The translations under genes were made by a program, and so were the position numbers. The notes beneath the pieces were generated by a model. That model did not search any database, had not been told where the DNA came from, and was given only the letters and a program-made list of their open reading frames with translations. From assembly GCF_000950575.1 (NCBI RefSeq), contig NZ_CP011005.1, forward strand, positions 3,348,001 through 3,412,000: a stretch of DNA of 64,000 nucleotides, given 5' to 3'. The stretch is from Psychromicrobium lacuslunae. GTDB taxonomy: Bacteria > Actinomycetota > Actinomycetes > Actinomycetales > Micrococcaceae. Below are positions 53,044-61,591 of this stretch, one piece after another (the stretch's first letter is position 1; each line of letters starts with the position of its first letter).

Positions 53044-54902
53044 GCATTTCTTCCGGCCACTTCAGCATGAACGCTCCGGGCCTGCAACATGACCCGCATT
53101 GGTATCGCAAGGCGGTCTTTTACGAGGTTTTAGTACGGGCCTTTCACGACGCCAATGGCGATGGCTCCGGCGATTTCTCTGGGCTGATCGAAAGACTCGA
53201 TTACCTGCAATGGCTCGGCATTGATTGCCTCTGGGTGCCCCCGTTCTTCCAATCGCCATTACGCGACGGCGGCTACGATATCTCCGATTACTATCAGGTC
53301 CTCGACGAGTTCGGCACACTTTCGGACTTTCAGCGTCTAGTTTCCGAGGCACACGCTCGCGGCGTTCGGGTGATTATTGATCTACCCGTCAATCACACCT
53401 CCGATCAGCACGCCTGGTTCCAGGCCTCGCGCGAGGACCCGGAAGGCCCGTTTGGAGATTTTTATGTCTGGAGCGATACCGACGAGAAATATCAAGATGC
53501 CCGGATCATTTTTGTCGATACTGAAGAATCTAACTGGACCTTCGATCCGATTCGTCGCCAGTTCTTCTGGCATCGCTTCTTTAGCCACCAGCCGGATTTG
53601 AACTTCGAGAACCCGAGGGTCGTCGAAGCGATTTTCGACGTGGTCAGATTCTGGCTCGACCAAGGCATCGATGGTTTCCGCGCCGACGCCATCCCCTACC
53701 TCTTCGAAGAGGAGGGCACCAACTGCGAAAACCTGCCCGGCACCCATGATTTCCTGCGCGATTTGCGGGCTATGGTGGATGAGGAATACCCGGGTCGGGT
53801 GATCATCGCGGAAGCCAACCAGATGCCCGACGAAGTGGTTGAATACTTTGGTACCGCAGAGGAGCCGGAATGCCATATGGCTTTCCACTTCCCGATCATG
53901 CCGCGGCTCTTTTACGCGCTGCGTGACCAGAAGGCAGCACCCATTATCGAGACAATGCAGGACACCCCTGCCATTCCGCGAGGCGCACAATGGGGCACTT
54001 TCCTGCGGAACCACGATGAACTCACTCTGGAAATGGTGACTCCGGCTGAACGCGAGGCAATGCTCGGCTGGTATGCGCCGGATGCGCGGATGCGCGCCAA
54101 TGTCGGAATCAGACGCCGTCTGGCACCTTTGCTAGATAACTCTCGTGCTGAAATCGAGCTGATCAATGCGCTGCTGCTGGCGATGCCGGGTAGCCCATTC
54201 CTCTATTACGGCGATGAAATTGGGATGGGCGAGAACATCTGGCTCACCGACCGTGACGCGGTACGCACCCCGATGCAGTGGACCCCGGATCGGAACGCGG
54301 GGTTCTCCACCGCAGACCCCGGAAAGCTTTATCTGCCGGTGATTCAGTCGCTGGTCTATCACTTCAACCAGACCAACGTGGAAGCGCAGCAGGCGCACTC
54401 TGCGTCGCTGCTGAACTGGACCCGGCAGATCCTCAGCGTGCGTAAAGCACACTTGGCCTTCGGTCTCGGCGGTTACCAAAACGTTGAGGCCAGCGCGGAG
54501 CCGGTATTGGCGTTCCTGCGCGAATTACCGCAGGACAATATCGAGGGTGAGGCTGAGGAGAGCATGCTGTGCGTGTTCAACCTTTCGCAGAACCCGGTGG
54601 CCACCCAGCTGCGATTGCCGCAATACGCCGGCCGCGGCCTGCGCGACGTCTTTGGCGGCACGCTCTTCCCCACCATTGGTGATGACGGAATTCTGACCCT
54701 GACCCTGGGAAGCCACGACTTTTTCTGGTTGCGGATCCGTTCAAGCAATTCGAATCTTGCCTCGCCGGTGACTCAGGCAATGCCCTTGGTGACTTTGCAG
54801 TCCCGGCAGCATCCGCCGTCGTCAGCACCGTCGTTCCCGGTCGCTCCTGCGCTCGTCGAGCCGGGTAGCGAGCCAACCACTTCCGGAGGTGTTACCCCCT
54901 AA
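53040..54902 (+). CDS. treS: trehalose synthase (maltose alpha-D-glucosyltransferase)
   Basis: 620 aa GH13_16 enzyme interconverting trehalose and maltose. YRKAVFYEVLVRAFHDANGDGSGDFSG is the family N-terminus; the catalytic triad is Asp216 (GFRADAIPYL), Glu258 (IIAEANQ) and Asp326 (RNHDEL). No maltokinase domain is fused here; instead a Ser/Pro-rich tail of some 45 residues ends the protein. The stop overlaps the next frame by one base (TAATG), with GGAGGT 10 nt before that ATG. Confidence 0.96.
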   Translation: MSISSGHFSMNAPGLQHDPHWYRKAVFYEVLVRAFHDANGDGSGDFSGLIERLDYLQWLGIDCLWVPPFFQSPLRDGGYDISDYYQVLDEFGTLSDFQRLVSEAHARGVRVIIDLPVNHTSDQHAWFQASREDPEGPFGDFYVWSDTDEKYQDARIIFVDTEESNWTFDPIRRQFFWHRFFSHQPDLNFENPRVVEAIFDVVRFWLDQGIDGFRADAIPYLFEEEGTNCENLPGTHDFLRDLRAMVDEEYPGRVIIAEANQMPDEVVEYFGTAEEPECHMAFHFPIMPRLFYALRDQKAAPIIETMQDTPAIPRGAQWGTFLRNHDELTLEMVTPAEREAMLGWYAPDARMRANVGIRRRLAPLLDNSRAEIELINALLLAMPGSPFLYYGDEIGMGENIWLTDRDAVRTPMQWTPDRNAGFSTADPGKLYLPVIQSLVYHFNQTNVEAQQAHSASLLNWTRQILSVRKAHLAFGLGGYQNVEASAEPVLAFLRELPQDNIEGEAEESMLCVFNLSQNPVATQLRLPQYAGRGLRDVFGGTLFPTIGDDGILTLTLGSHDFFWLRIRSSNSNLASPVTQAMPLVTLQSRQHPPSSAPSFPVAPALVEPGSEPTTSGGVTP

Positions 54903-57900
54903 TGGCTCAGCTCAGCCCGACCATCCCTGAACTGCTTGCTTCCTGGCTGCCCGGCAAACGCTGGTTCCCGGCTAAGAACAATCAGCTCAGGCTGAGCCGG
55001 GCTGGTGGTTTCCGTTTGGAAGATCCGCAGGGGAAGGTCGGACTGGAGGTCCACCTGGTCGCGGTGCACACTGCGGACCGGGTGGAAGTGTTGCAAGTCC
55101 CGTTGAGTTACCGGGAGGCACCGCTGGCGGATGCTGAAGCGCACTTACTGGGCACCACCGAACACTCAGAGTTCGGCAAAAGGTGGATTTATGACGCGGT
55201 GCACGACCCAGTTTTCATCGCCGCCTGGTTGGATTTCCTGGCGAAAGAAACGATTCTCGACGACGGGGCTGCGCTAGCTCACTCGACCGCGGCCTTTCGA
55301 GCATCCCATCAGATTGGTGTCACCCAGAGAATTAGGGTGATTAGCGCCGAGCAGTCGAATAGTTCGGTAGTGATTAGAAATCCTGAGTTATCGGTGATTT
55401 TGAAGTTTTTCAGAGTGCTCGCCACCGGCACCAACCCGGATATTGAAGTCGGCAGCGCATTGACCGAGGCTGGTAGCACCGAGTCCCCGAGCCTGCATGG
55501 CTGGGCGAGCGGCAGCTGGCAGAACGCTGCCGGACAGACGGTTTCCGGCAGCCTGTGCGTGATGCATGAATTTGTGGCCAAAGCAGAAGATGTTTGGCAA
55601 CTGGCGGTGCAACGCGCAAAATCAACGATGGAAGCCGCACCGAACCCTGAAACTGATTCTGAGGTTTCTAGTTCAGCGGGATTTGTTAGCGGGGATTTCT
55701 CGGCGGAAGCTGCTGAGCTTGGTCGGGTCACCGCGCGCTTGCATCAGACTATGCGGACTGCCTTAGGGGAGAGCCCGCTGGATGATCTGCAGCGAGAAAG
55801 CTTCCTCGCCGCTCTGGCCCAGCGGATTCGCTGGGCCTGGTCGCAAGCTCACCGAGCGGTGGGTGATTACCAGGGCAAGGTTGATGCAGTCCTTGCGGCC
55901 CTGAACGACATCACCGATCTGCCGCCGCTGCAAAGGATTCACGGCGATCTGCATTTGGGGCAGCTGATTCGAACCGAGCAGCCAGCTCGCTGGCTAGTGC
56001 TAGATTTCGAAGGCGAGCCGTTGCGCCCGGTGGCTGAACGGTCACTGCCGGATGTTCCGCTGCGAGACGTGGTTGGTTTGCTTCGGTCAATCGATTACGC
56101 AGCGGCAAGCGCCGGTTTGGATGAGAAGACGAGTTCCCGTTGGGTAGCGGAAAGTTCAGCGGCTTACCTCGACGGCTATCGGAGTATCGCGGGAGAGGAC
56201 CTGCCCGGAGCGGAATCGGCCTTGTTTCCCGCCCTCTGGCTGGATAAGGCGCTCTACGAGGTGGTCTACGAACTCCGCAACCGACCGGACTGGCTTCCCG
56301 TCCCGGTGGCGGCGGTTCGACGTTTATTCGATGCAACGGAGGAGGTGCAGATGGAAAACACGCCAATCCAACTGGATCAGGAGAGTCTAGCGAGAATCTC
56401 GGAGGGCAGCCATCACGCCCCGCACGCGATCCTGGGGCCACATTTCGACGACAATGGCCGACTGACCATTCGCACTTTGCGGCATCTGGCAGAGCAGGTT
56501 TCGGTGCTAACCACCAGTGGTGAGACTCCGATGCGACATGAGTACGGCGGTATTTGGGTTGCCTTGATCGAACCGGAAGAGCCCGGTCACGCCCCCGACT
56601 ACCGGATTAAAATGAGCTACTCCGATGAGCACGAAGCTGTCTCAGATGATCCCTACCGTTTTTTGCCGACGGTCGGTGAAGTCGACCTGCACCTGATCGG
56701 AGAAGGACGGCACGAGGAGCTATGGAATGTGCTGGGCGCGCATTTGCACAGCTATCCTTCTGTGCTCGGAGAGGTGCACGGGGTGAGTTTCGCGGTGTGG
56801 GCCCCAAATGCGCAGGCCGTGCGGGTGAAGGCCGAGTTCAACGATTGGGACGGGCGACAGCATGCCATGCGGTCGCTGGGTTCCTCCGGAGTATGGGAGT
56901 TATTTGTCCCCGGTGCCACCGCGGGCAGTCGCTATAAGTTCGAGATCCTTTCGCAGGCCGGCGACTGGCATGAAAAAGCTGATCCGATGGCGTTTGGCAC
57001 CGAGATTCCACCGCTCACCGCTTCGCGAGTGGTGGAATCAAGCTACCAGTTCAAAGATCAGGACTGGATGTCAGCGCGCGCCGAACGAGACCCGCACAAT
57101 TCACCAATGAGTGTCTATGAAGTGCACCTGGGCTCCTGGCGCCCCGGTCTGAGCTATCAGGACCTGGCCCGTGAATTGGTCGAATACGTGCAATGGATGG
57201 GTTTCACGCATGTGGAGTTCATGCCGGTTGCCGAGCACCCCTTCGGCGGTTCCTGGGGATATCAAGTTACTTCTTACTTCGCGCCAACTTCCAGGTTCGG
57301 CCATCCCGACGAGTTCAAGCACCTGATCGACGCGCTGCACCAGGCAGGTATTGGCGCGATTATGGACTGGGTGCCTGCGCATTTCCCGAAGGACGAGTGG
57401 GCGCTGGCGAAGTTCGACGGCGGTCCACTGTATGAGCACTCCGACCCACGACTGGGTGAACACCCGGACTGGGGCACGCTGATCTTCGATTTTGGCCGCT
57501 CCGAGGTGCGGAATTTCCTGACCGCAAATGCGCTGTACTGGCTTGAGGTTTTCCACCTCGACGGGTTGCGGGTCGATGCGGTCGCCTCGATGCTCTACCT
57601 TGACTATTCCCGGCAAGAAGGTGAGTGGAGCCCGAACCGGCATGGTGGCCGGGAAAACCTGGAGGCGATCTCCTTTCTCCAAGAAATGAGCGCCACCGCC
57701 TATAAGCGCTCGGGTGGCATCGTTACCATCGCCGAGGAATCGACTGCCTTCCCCGGCGTCACCGCGCCAACCGATCATGGCGGCCTTGGCTTCGGACTGA
57801 AGTGGAACATGGGTTGGATGCACGATTCACTGGCTTATATTTCTGAGGACCCGATTAATCGCAGCTGGCATCACGGCATTGCGACCTTCTCCCTGGTTTA

Positions 57901-58540
57901 TGCCTTTACCGAGAACTTCTTGCTCCCGATCAGCCACGATGAGGTGGTGCATGGCAAGGGCTCGATGCTCCGTAAAATGCCAGGCGATCGCTGGCAACAA
58001 CTCGCCAACCTCCGAGCTTTCTTGGCTTGGCAGTGGGCCCACCCCGGCAAGCAACTGATTTTCATGGGCACCGAATTCGGTCAGGAAGCCGAGTGGAGCG
58101 AGCAACACGGCCTGGATTGGTGGCTTGCCGATATGCCGCCACATCGAGGTCTGCAGTTGATGGTGAAGCAGCTCAATGAGATCTATCGCAACACCTCGGC
58201 GTTGTGGGAGCAGGACAATATCGGCGGTGGCTTCGAGTGGATCAACGCTAACGACGCGGAGCACAATGTGCTTTCCTTTGTGCGCTGGGACAAGGCCGGG
58301 CATCCGCTGGTTTGCGTGGTCAATTTCGCGGGCAACCCCCATCATGACTACCGGCTCGGCCTACCTTTTGCCGGCCAGTGGCGCGAAGTGCTGAACACCG
58401 ACGCCGAAGAGTATGGCGGCTCCGGCGTCGGCAACGGTGGCTCCGTCGCCGCGGTACAGGAAGGCTGGGACTCACGCCCGGCGTCGGCAACCCTCAGCCT
58501 GCCCCCTCTCGGCGCGCTCTATCTCAGCCCAGAGAACTAA
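54902..58540 (+). CDS. glgB: maltokinase :: 1,4-alpha-glucan branching enzyme fusion
   Basis: 1212 aa continuous frame with two complete enzymes. Residues 1 to about 480 are maltokinase (Mak/Pep2): the N-terminal cap LASWLPGKRWFPAKN, the APH-like catalytic RIHGDLHLGQL (Asp349) and VLDFEGEP. Residues 484-1212 are GlgB (GH13_9): N1 domain, CBM48 (FAVWAPNAQAVRVKAEFNDW), catalytic Asp892 in LRVDAVASMLYLDY and Glu945 in IAEEST, ending LPPLGALYLSPEN. Met484 (ATG 56351) has a perfect GGAGGAGG 5 nt upstream, and the protein from there would be 729 aa, the normal GlgB length. So the frame is a fusion that may also yield free GlgB. It makes maltose-1-phosphate for GlgE and branches its product. Confidence 0.94.
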   Translation: MAQLSPTIPELLASWLPGKRWFPAKNNQLRLSRAGGFRLEDPQGKVGLEVHLVAVHTADRVEVLQVPLSYREAPLADAEAHLLGTTEHSEFGKRWIYDAVHDPVFIAAWLDFLAKETILDDGAALAHSTAAFRASHQIGVTQRIRVISAEQSNSSVVIRNPELSVILKFFRVLATGTNPDIEVGSALTEAGSTESPSLHGWASGSWQNAAGQTVSGSLCVMHEFVAKAEDVWQLAVQRAKSTMEAAPNPETDSEVSSSAGFVSGDFSAEAAELGRVTARLHQTMRTALGESPLDDLQRESFLAALAQRIRWAWSQAHRAVGDYQGKVDAVLAALNDITDLPPLQRIHGDLHLGQLIRTEQPARWLVLDFEGEPLRPVAERSLPDVPLRDVVGLLRSIDYAAASAGLDEKTSSRWVAESSAAYLDGYRSIAGEDLPGAESALFPALWLDKALYEVVYELRNRPDWLPVPVAAVRRLFDATEEVQMENTPIQLDQESLARISEGSHHAPHAILGPHFDDNGRLTIRTLRHLAEQVSVLTTSGETPMRHEYGGIWVALIEPEEPGHAPDYRIKMSYSDEHEAVSDDPYRFLPTVGEVDLHLIGEGRHEELWNVLGAHLHSYPSVLGEVHGVSFAVWAPNAQAVRVKAEFNDWDGRQHAMRSLGSSGVWELFVPGATAGSRYKFEILSQAGDWHEKADPMAFGTEIPPLTASRVVESSYQFKDQDWMSARAERDPHNSPMSVYEVHLGSWRPGLSYQDLARELVEYVQWMGFTHVEFMPVAEHPFGGSWGYQVTSYFAPTSRFGHPDEFKHLIDALHQAGIGAIMDWVPAHFPKDEWALAKFDGGPLYEHSDPRLGEHPDWGTLIFDFGRSEVRNFLTANALYWLEVFHLDGLRVDAVASMLYLDYSRQEGEWSPNRHGGRENLEAISFLQEMSATAYKRSGGIVTIAEESTAFPGVTAPTDHGGLGFGLKWNMGWMHDSLAYISEDPINRSWHHGIATFSLVYAFTENFLLPISHDEVVHGKGSMLRKMPGDRWQQLANLRAFLAWQWAHPGKQLIFMGTEFGQEAEWSEQHGLDWWLADMPPHRGLQLMVKQLNEIYRNTSALWEQDNIGGGFEWINANDAEHNVLSFVRWDKAGHPLVCVVNFAGNPHHDYRLGLPFAGQWREVLNTDAEEYGGSGVGNGGSVAAVQEGWDSRPASATLSLPPLGALYLSPEN
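56338..56353 (+). promoter_or_regulatory. internal ribosome binding site and ATG for stand-alone GlgB
   Basis: GGAGGAGG (56338-56345), TGCAG, ATG (56351-56353), in frame with the fusion at codon 484. The site is stronger than most true start sites in this window and lies exactly at the domain boundary. Use in vivo is inferred. Confidence 0.65.
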
Positions 58541-58556
58541 ATCTCGGCCCAAACTC

Positions 58557-58618
58557 CGTCGAGTGTCGAGATAAGGGGCTTAAAAACCCGGAGTAAGCCC
58601 CCAGATCTCGACACTCGA
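58557..58618. repeat. intergenic palindromic element, copy 2
   Basis: Left arm 58559-58582 and right arm 58594-58618 pair over about 24 bp with one bulge and two mismatches; outer 14 bp TCGAGTGTCGAGAT and the GGGGCTTAAAA interior match copy 1 at 33099-33160. It begins 17 bp after the glgB stop and may terminate the glgE operon. Confidence 0.8.
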
Positions 58619-58706
58619 ATCGGGGTGTGGGCAGGTTGAGCGGCTGCGAAAATTTTTCGGTATCCCACAGATATTTTTAACGTTGGATGACTGCTCATGA
58701 CGTTTG

Positions 58707-60050
58707 ATGAATCCGCAAAGTGCTCGGTACGCGGCGGACTCCTATAGTCAGGGAATGTTGCATTTTGGCTGGTTTGTCGGGCACGGCTTTGGCGTGCAGG
58801 GTTGGGGAACCCCAGGTTACTCCCTAGGTTACGACTGGAAACGTCCCGAAATTTATCAAGAGGCGGTGCGGCATTTCGAGCGGTCCGGCCTTGACCTTTT
58901 CATTATCGAAGACTCCCTCACGGTGCCAGACACCTATGGAGCCAGCTCCGAAGTGTCGCTAGCGCAAGCATCCTTTGCCCCTAAACACGATCCTCTTGCG
59001 CTGGTACCTTATTTGCTCTCGGCTACTAAAAACCTTGGCATTGTGCCAACCGTGAGCGCCTCCTTTTACCCGCCATTCACCGCAGCCCGGTTGCTGGCCA
59101 CCCTGCAACATTTTTCAGATCGTCAGTTGGGCTGGAATGTGGTCACCTCAGGGAGCGACCTGGCCGCCCAAAATTACGGCCTGGATCAACAGATCGAACA
59201 CGATATTCGGTATGAGAAGGCGGAGGAATTCGTCGATGTGGTGCGCAAGCTTTGGCGAAGCTGGCAGCCGGATGCCATTGTCGAGGATGTTAAGCGTGGC
59301 ATCTATGCCGACCACCGAAAAGTCGAGCCGATCCATCATCGCGGCGAGTTCTTCCGGGTCCGTGGTCCGCTGAATACCGCACCACTTCCGGAGGAACCGG
59401 TGCTGGTTCAGGCCGGTGCTTCGCCGAGGGGGCGCGCCTTTGCCGGCGGTCACGCCGATGTCGCCCTTGCCTTGGCGCGTGGCGTGGACGGCATGCGCAG
59501 CTATCGAGAGTCGATCCGCGCCGAGGCCGCGGCAAGCGGTCGAAATCCCGACCACGTCAAGGTCTTGTTTGTGCTGAAACCCACTGTGGTCTCCTCCCCA
59601 GCCGAGGCCGAAGAGCTACGTGCCCAGCGTGAGGCGCTAACGCAGCGCGATATCGACAGTCAACTGAACTCGATTTCTTATCTCTCGGTGATCGACTTCA
59701 AGAAATTCGACCTTGACGAGCCTCTGCCGAAGCTCAGTACCAACAGCAATCAGGGCACCCTGGAGCACTTCGCCTCGGCGGCACCGGCGGGCGCAACACT
59801 GCGAGAGATCCTGAGCAAACGTAGCGGTGGAGCTGGCGACAGCATTATCGGCACCCCCGAACAGATCGTCGATTATCTTGAGCAGACCGCAGCGGAAGTG
59901 GGTGGTGACGGCTTCTTATTCTCCGGATTCGTAGACCCCAGCACCGTGCACGGTGTGCTGGATCGGTTGGTTCCGGTCCTGCGGCGTCGCGGTTTGCTCA
60001 GGACGAGCTTTGGCGATGGTGGCTTACGCGCGAATTTGCGAGATTTCTGA
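58707..60050 (+). CDS. LLM-class flavin monooxygenase, NtaA/SnaA/DszA family
   Basis: 447 aa from ATG 58707 (ATG 58755 is an alternative, since the conserved core begins LHFGWFVGHGFG). It is a bacterial-luciferase-like FMNH2-dependent monooxygenase; QLGWNVVTSGSDLAAQNYGLD, HRGEFFRVRGPLNTAPLPEEPVLVQAGASPRGRAFA and IGTPEQIVDYLEQ are hallmarks of the NtaA/DszA branch, which oxidises N- or S-containing organic compounds. No flavin reductase gene is adjacent. The stop shares a base with the next start (TGATG), so it is the first gene of a coupled three-gene operon. Substrate unknown. Confidence 0.88.
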   Translation: MNPQSARYAADSYSQGMLHFGWFVGHGFGVQGWGTPGYSLGYDWKRPEIYQEAVRHFERSGLDLFIIEDSLTVPDTYGASSEVSLAQASFAPKHDPLALVPYLLSATKNLGIVPTVSASFYPPFTAARLLATLQHFSDRQLGWNVVTSGSDLAAQNYGLDQQIEHDIRYEKAEEFVDVVRKLWRSWQPDAIVEDVKRGIYADHRKVEPIHHRGEFFRVRGPLNTAPLPEEPVLVQAGASPRGRAFAGGHADVALALARGVDGMRSYRESIRAEAAASGRNPDHVKVLFVLKPTVVSSPAEAEELRAQREALTQRDIDSQLNSISYLSVIDFKKFDLDEPLPKLSTNSNQGTLEHFASAAPAGATLREILSKRSGGAGDSIIGTPEQIVDYLEQTAAEVGGDGFLFSGFVDPSTVHGVLDRLVPVLRRRGLLRTSFGDGGLRANLRDF

Positions 60051-61591
60051 TGACCTTGTTGCTCGGGGCCGAACCGCTCTCGGCGCAGAGGTTTGCCACC
60101 GCCGTCAATCAGGCAGAGCAGATTGAGCTTGATAATTCGGCGAGGATCAGCATCGAACGATCCCGGGAGTTAGTCGAACAGGTCGCGAGCATTGGGCAGC
60201 CAGTGTACGGACTCAACACGCTTCTGGGCTCGGGACGGAATACCGAGGTGTCAGCCCAGAAGCTGCTGGCCTATCAGCTCCAGGTGATCCGCTACCACGC
60301 CAGTGGGATCGGCCCTTATCTGAGTCGCCGACAGGCTCGCGCAGTGTTGCTCTCCCGCTTGGTCGGCTTTAGCCGGGGCGGTTCGGGGGTGCACCCGGAA
60401 ACTGCTGAGCTCTATCGACAGCTACTGAACCGCAACGTTTACCCGGCGATTCCCAGCCGGGGCTCGGTTGGTTCTTCCGATCTGGTTCAGCTGGCTGCAG
60501 TGGCGAGTGTGGCAATTGCTGAGGGTGAAGCCTTCGATGCGGCGGGCGAGTTGATTTCCGGCGCTCAAGCCTTAGCCGCAGCCGGCCTCGAACCCGTGGT
60601 GCTGCGGCCCTTGGAGGGGCTTGCCTTGATTAGCGCCAACTCCTACTCGCTCGGTGTTGCGGCATTGATTTTGGCTGAGCTGAGGCGATTGGCTGCCTCG
60701 GCGGACGCGGCTTTGGCGCTCTCCCTAGAAGTGATTGGTCGATATGACAATGGCGGGTCGCTTGAGCCTTTTTCAGCTTCGATTGCTGCGGCCAAGAGTT
60801 TCAGCGGACTAGCTGAGAGCAGCGAACTGGTGCGGCAACTGCTGCGCGGCAGCCCCTTGGAGGACGCGAGCCGACGAGCGAGCGTTCAGGATGCTTTGTC
60901 CTTCCGCTCCGCGCCACAGACTCATGGTGCCTTCCGCACCCAGTTACAGCACCTTGAGGAGACTCTCAATATCGAGTTCGCTGGCAGGGCAGACAACCCC
61001 TTGGTTGACCTGGACAGCGGCACATTGATCTCGGGCGGAAACTTCCAAATCGTCAATCTGGCCCTGAATCTTGAGTCTCTGAAGATCGCTTTGGCGCATC
61101 TGGGCATTATTAGCGAACGCCGAATCGCAAAATTGTATCCAGCGCAGCGGACGATTAGGCAAGAAAAATTGGCCGCTGCGGACAGCGACCCGGGCACCGA
61201 GGAATTGCCCGGCTTACTTTGGTATTCGGCGGCGAGTCTGCTGGCCGAGCTCAAAGTTCTGGCTCAGCCGGCCACCTTGGGCGCGCCGACGCTTTCAGCA
61301 GACATTGAAGACCACTCAACGCTCGCGCCGCTGGCTTTGCAGCAATTGGAAAGAGCAGTTGAGGTGCTGCAAAAACTACTCACCATTGAGGTTCTGAGCG
61401 CTAGCTATTTGCTAACTCAGCCGAAAACAACTGCGGGGCCAAGCCCGCAAATCAGCAGCAGAACGCGCAACAGCCTGGGCGCAGGAAGCCAAAGTTTGGT
61501 TGATCGAATCGAACCAATCCTGGCGTCCGGATACTCTGCGGCTGCTCTAGTGAGTAAGGCTCATCAGAAACTATTTGGGGGAGAAGGATGA
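60050..61591 (+). CDS. aromatic amino acid/histidine ammonia-lyase homologue lacking the MIO triad
   Basis: 513 aa, clearly of the HAL/PAL superfamily over its whole length: VYGLNTLLGSGRNTEV (Tyr53), LLAYQLQVIRYHASGIG, EGLALISANS, ADNPLVDLDSGTLISGGNFQ, ISERRIAKL. In ammonia lyases the cofactor MIO forms from Ala-Ser-Gly in GSVGASGDL; here residues 138-145 read GSVGSSDL, one residue shorter and without the triad. The Asn of the LALxN motif is Ser195 and the Tyr of QDPYSLR is replaced (QDALSFR), while its Arg is kept. It is therefore probably not a classical ammonia lyase; MIO-free homologues such as ergothionase eliminate other amines. Coupled to both neighbours by 1- and 4-bp overlaps. Confidence 0.82.
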   Translation: MTLLLGAEPLSAQRFATAVNQAEQIELDNSARISIERSRELVEQVASIGQPVYGLNTLLGSGRNTEVSAQKLLAYQLQVIRYHASGIGPYLSRRQARAVLLSRLVGFSRGGSGVHPETAELYRQLLNRNVYPAIPSRGSVGSSDLVQLAAVASVAIAEGEAFDAAGELISGAQALAAAGLEPVVLRPLEGLALISANSYSLGVAALILAELRRLAASADAALALSLEVIGRYDNGGSLEPFSASIAAAKSFSGLAESSELVRQLLRGSPLEDASRRASVQDALSFRSAPQTHGAFRTQLQHLEETLNIEFAGRADNPLVDLDSGTLISGGNFQIVNLALNLESLKIALAHLGIISERRIAKLYPAQRTIRQEKLAAADSDPGTEELPGLLWYSAASLLAELKVLAQPATLGAPTLSADIEDHSTLAPLALQQLERAVEVLQKLLTIEVLSASYLLTQPKTTAGPSPQISSRTRNSLGAGSQSLVDRIEPILASGYSAAALVSKAHQKLFGGEG

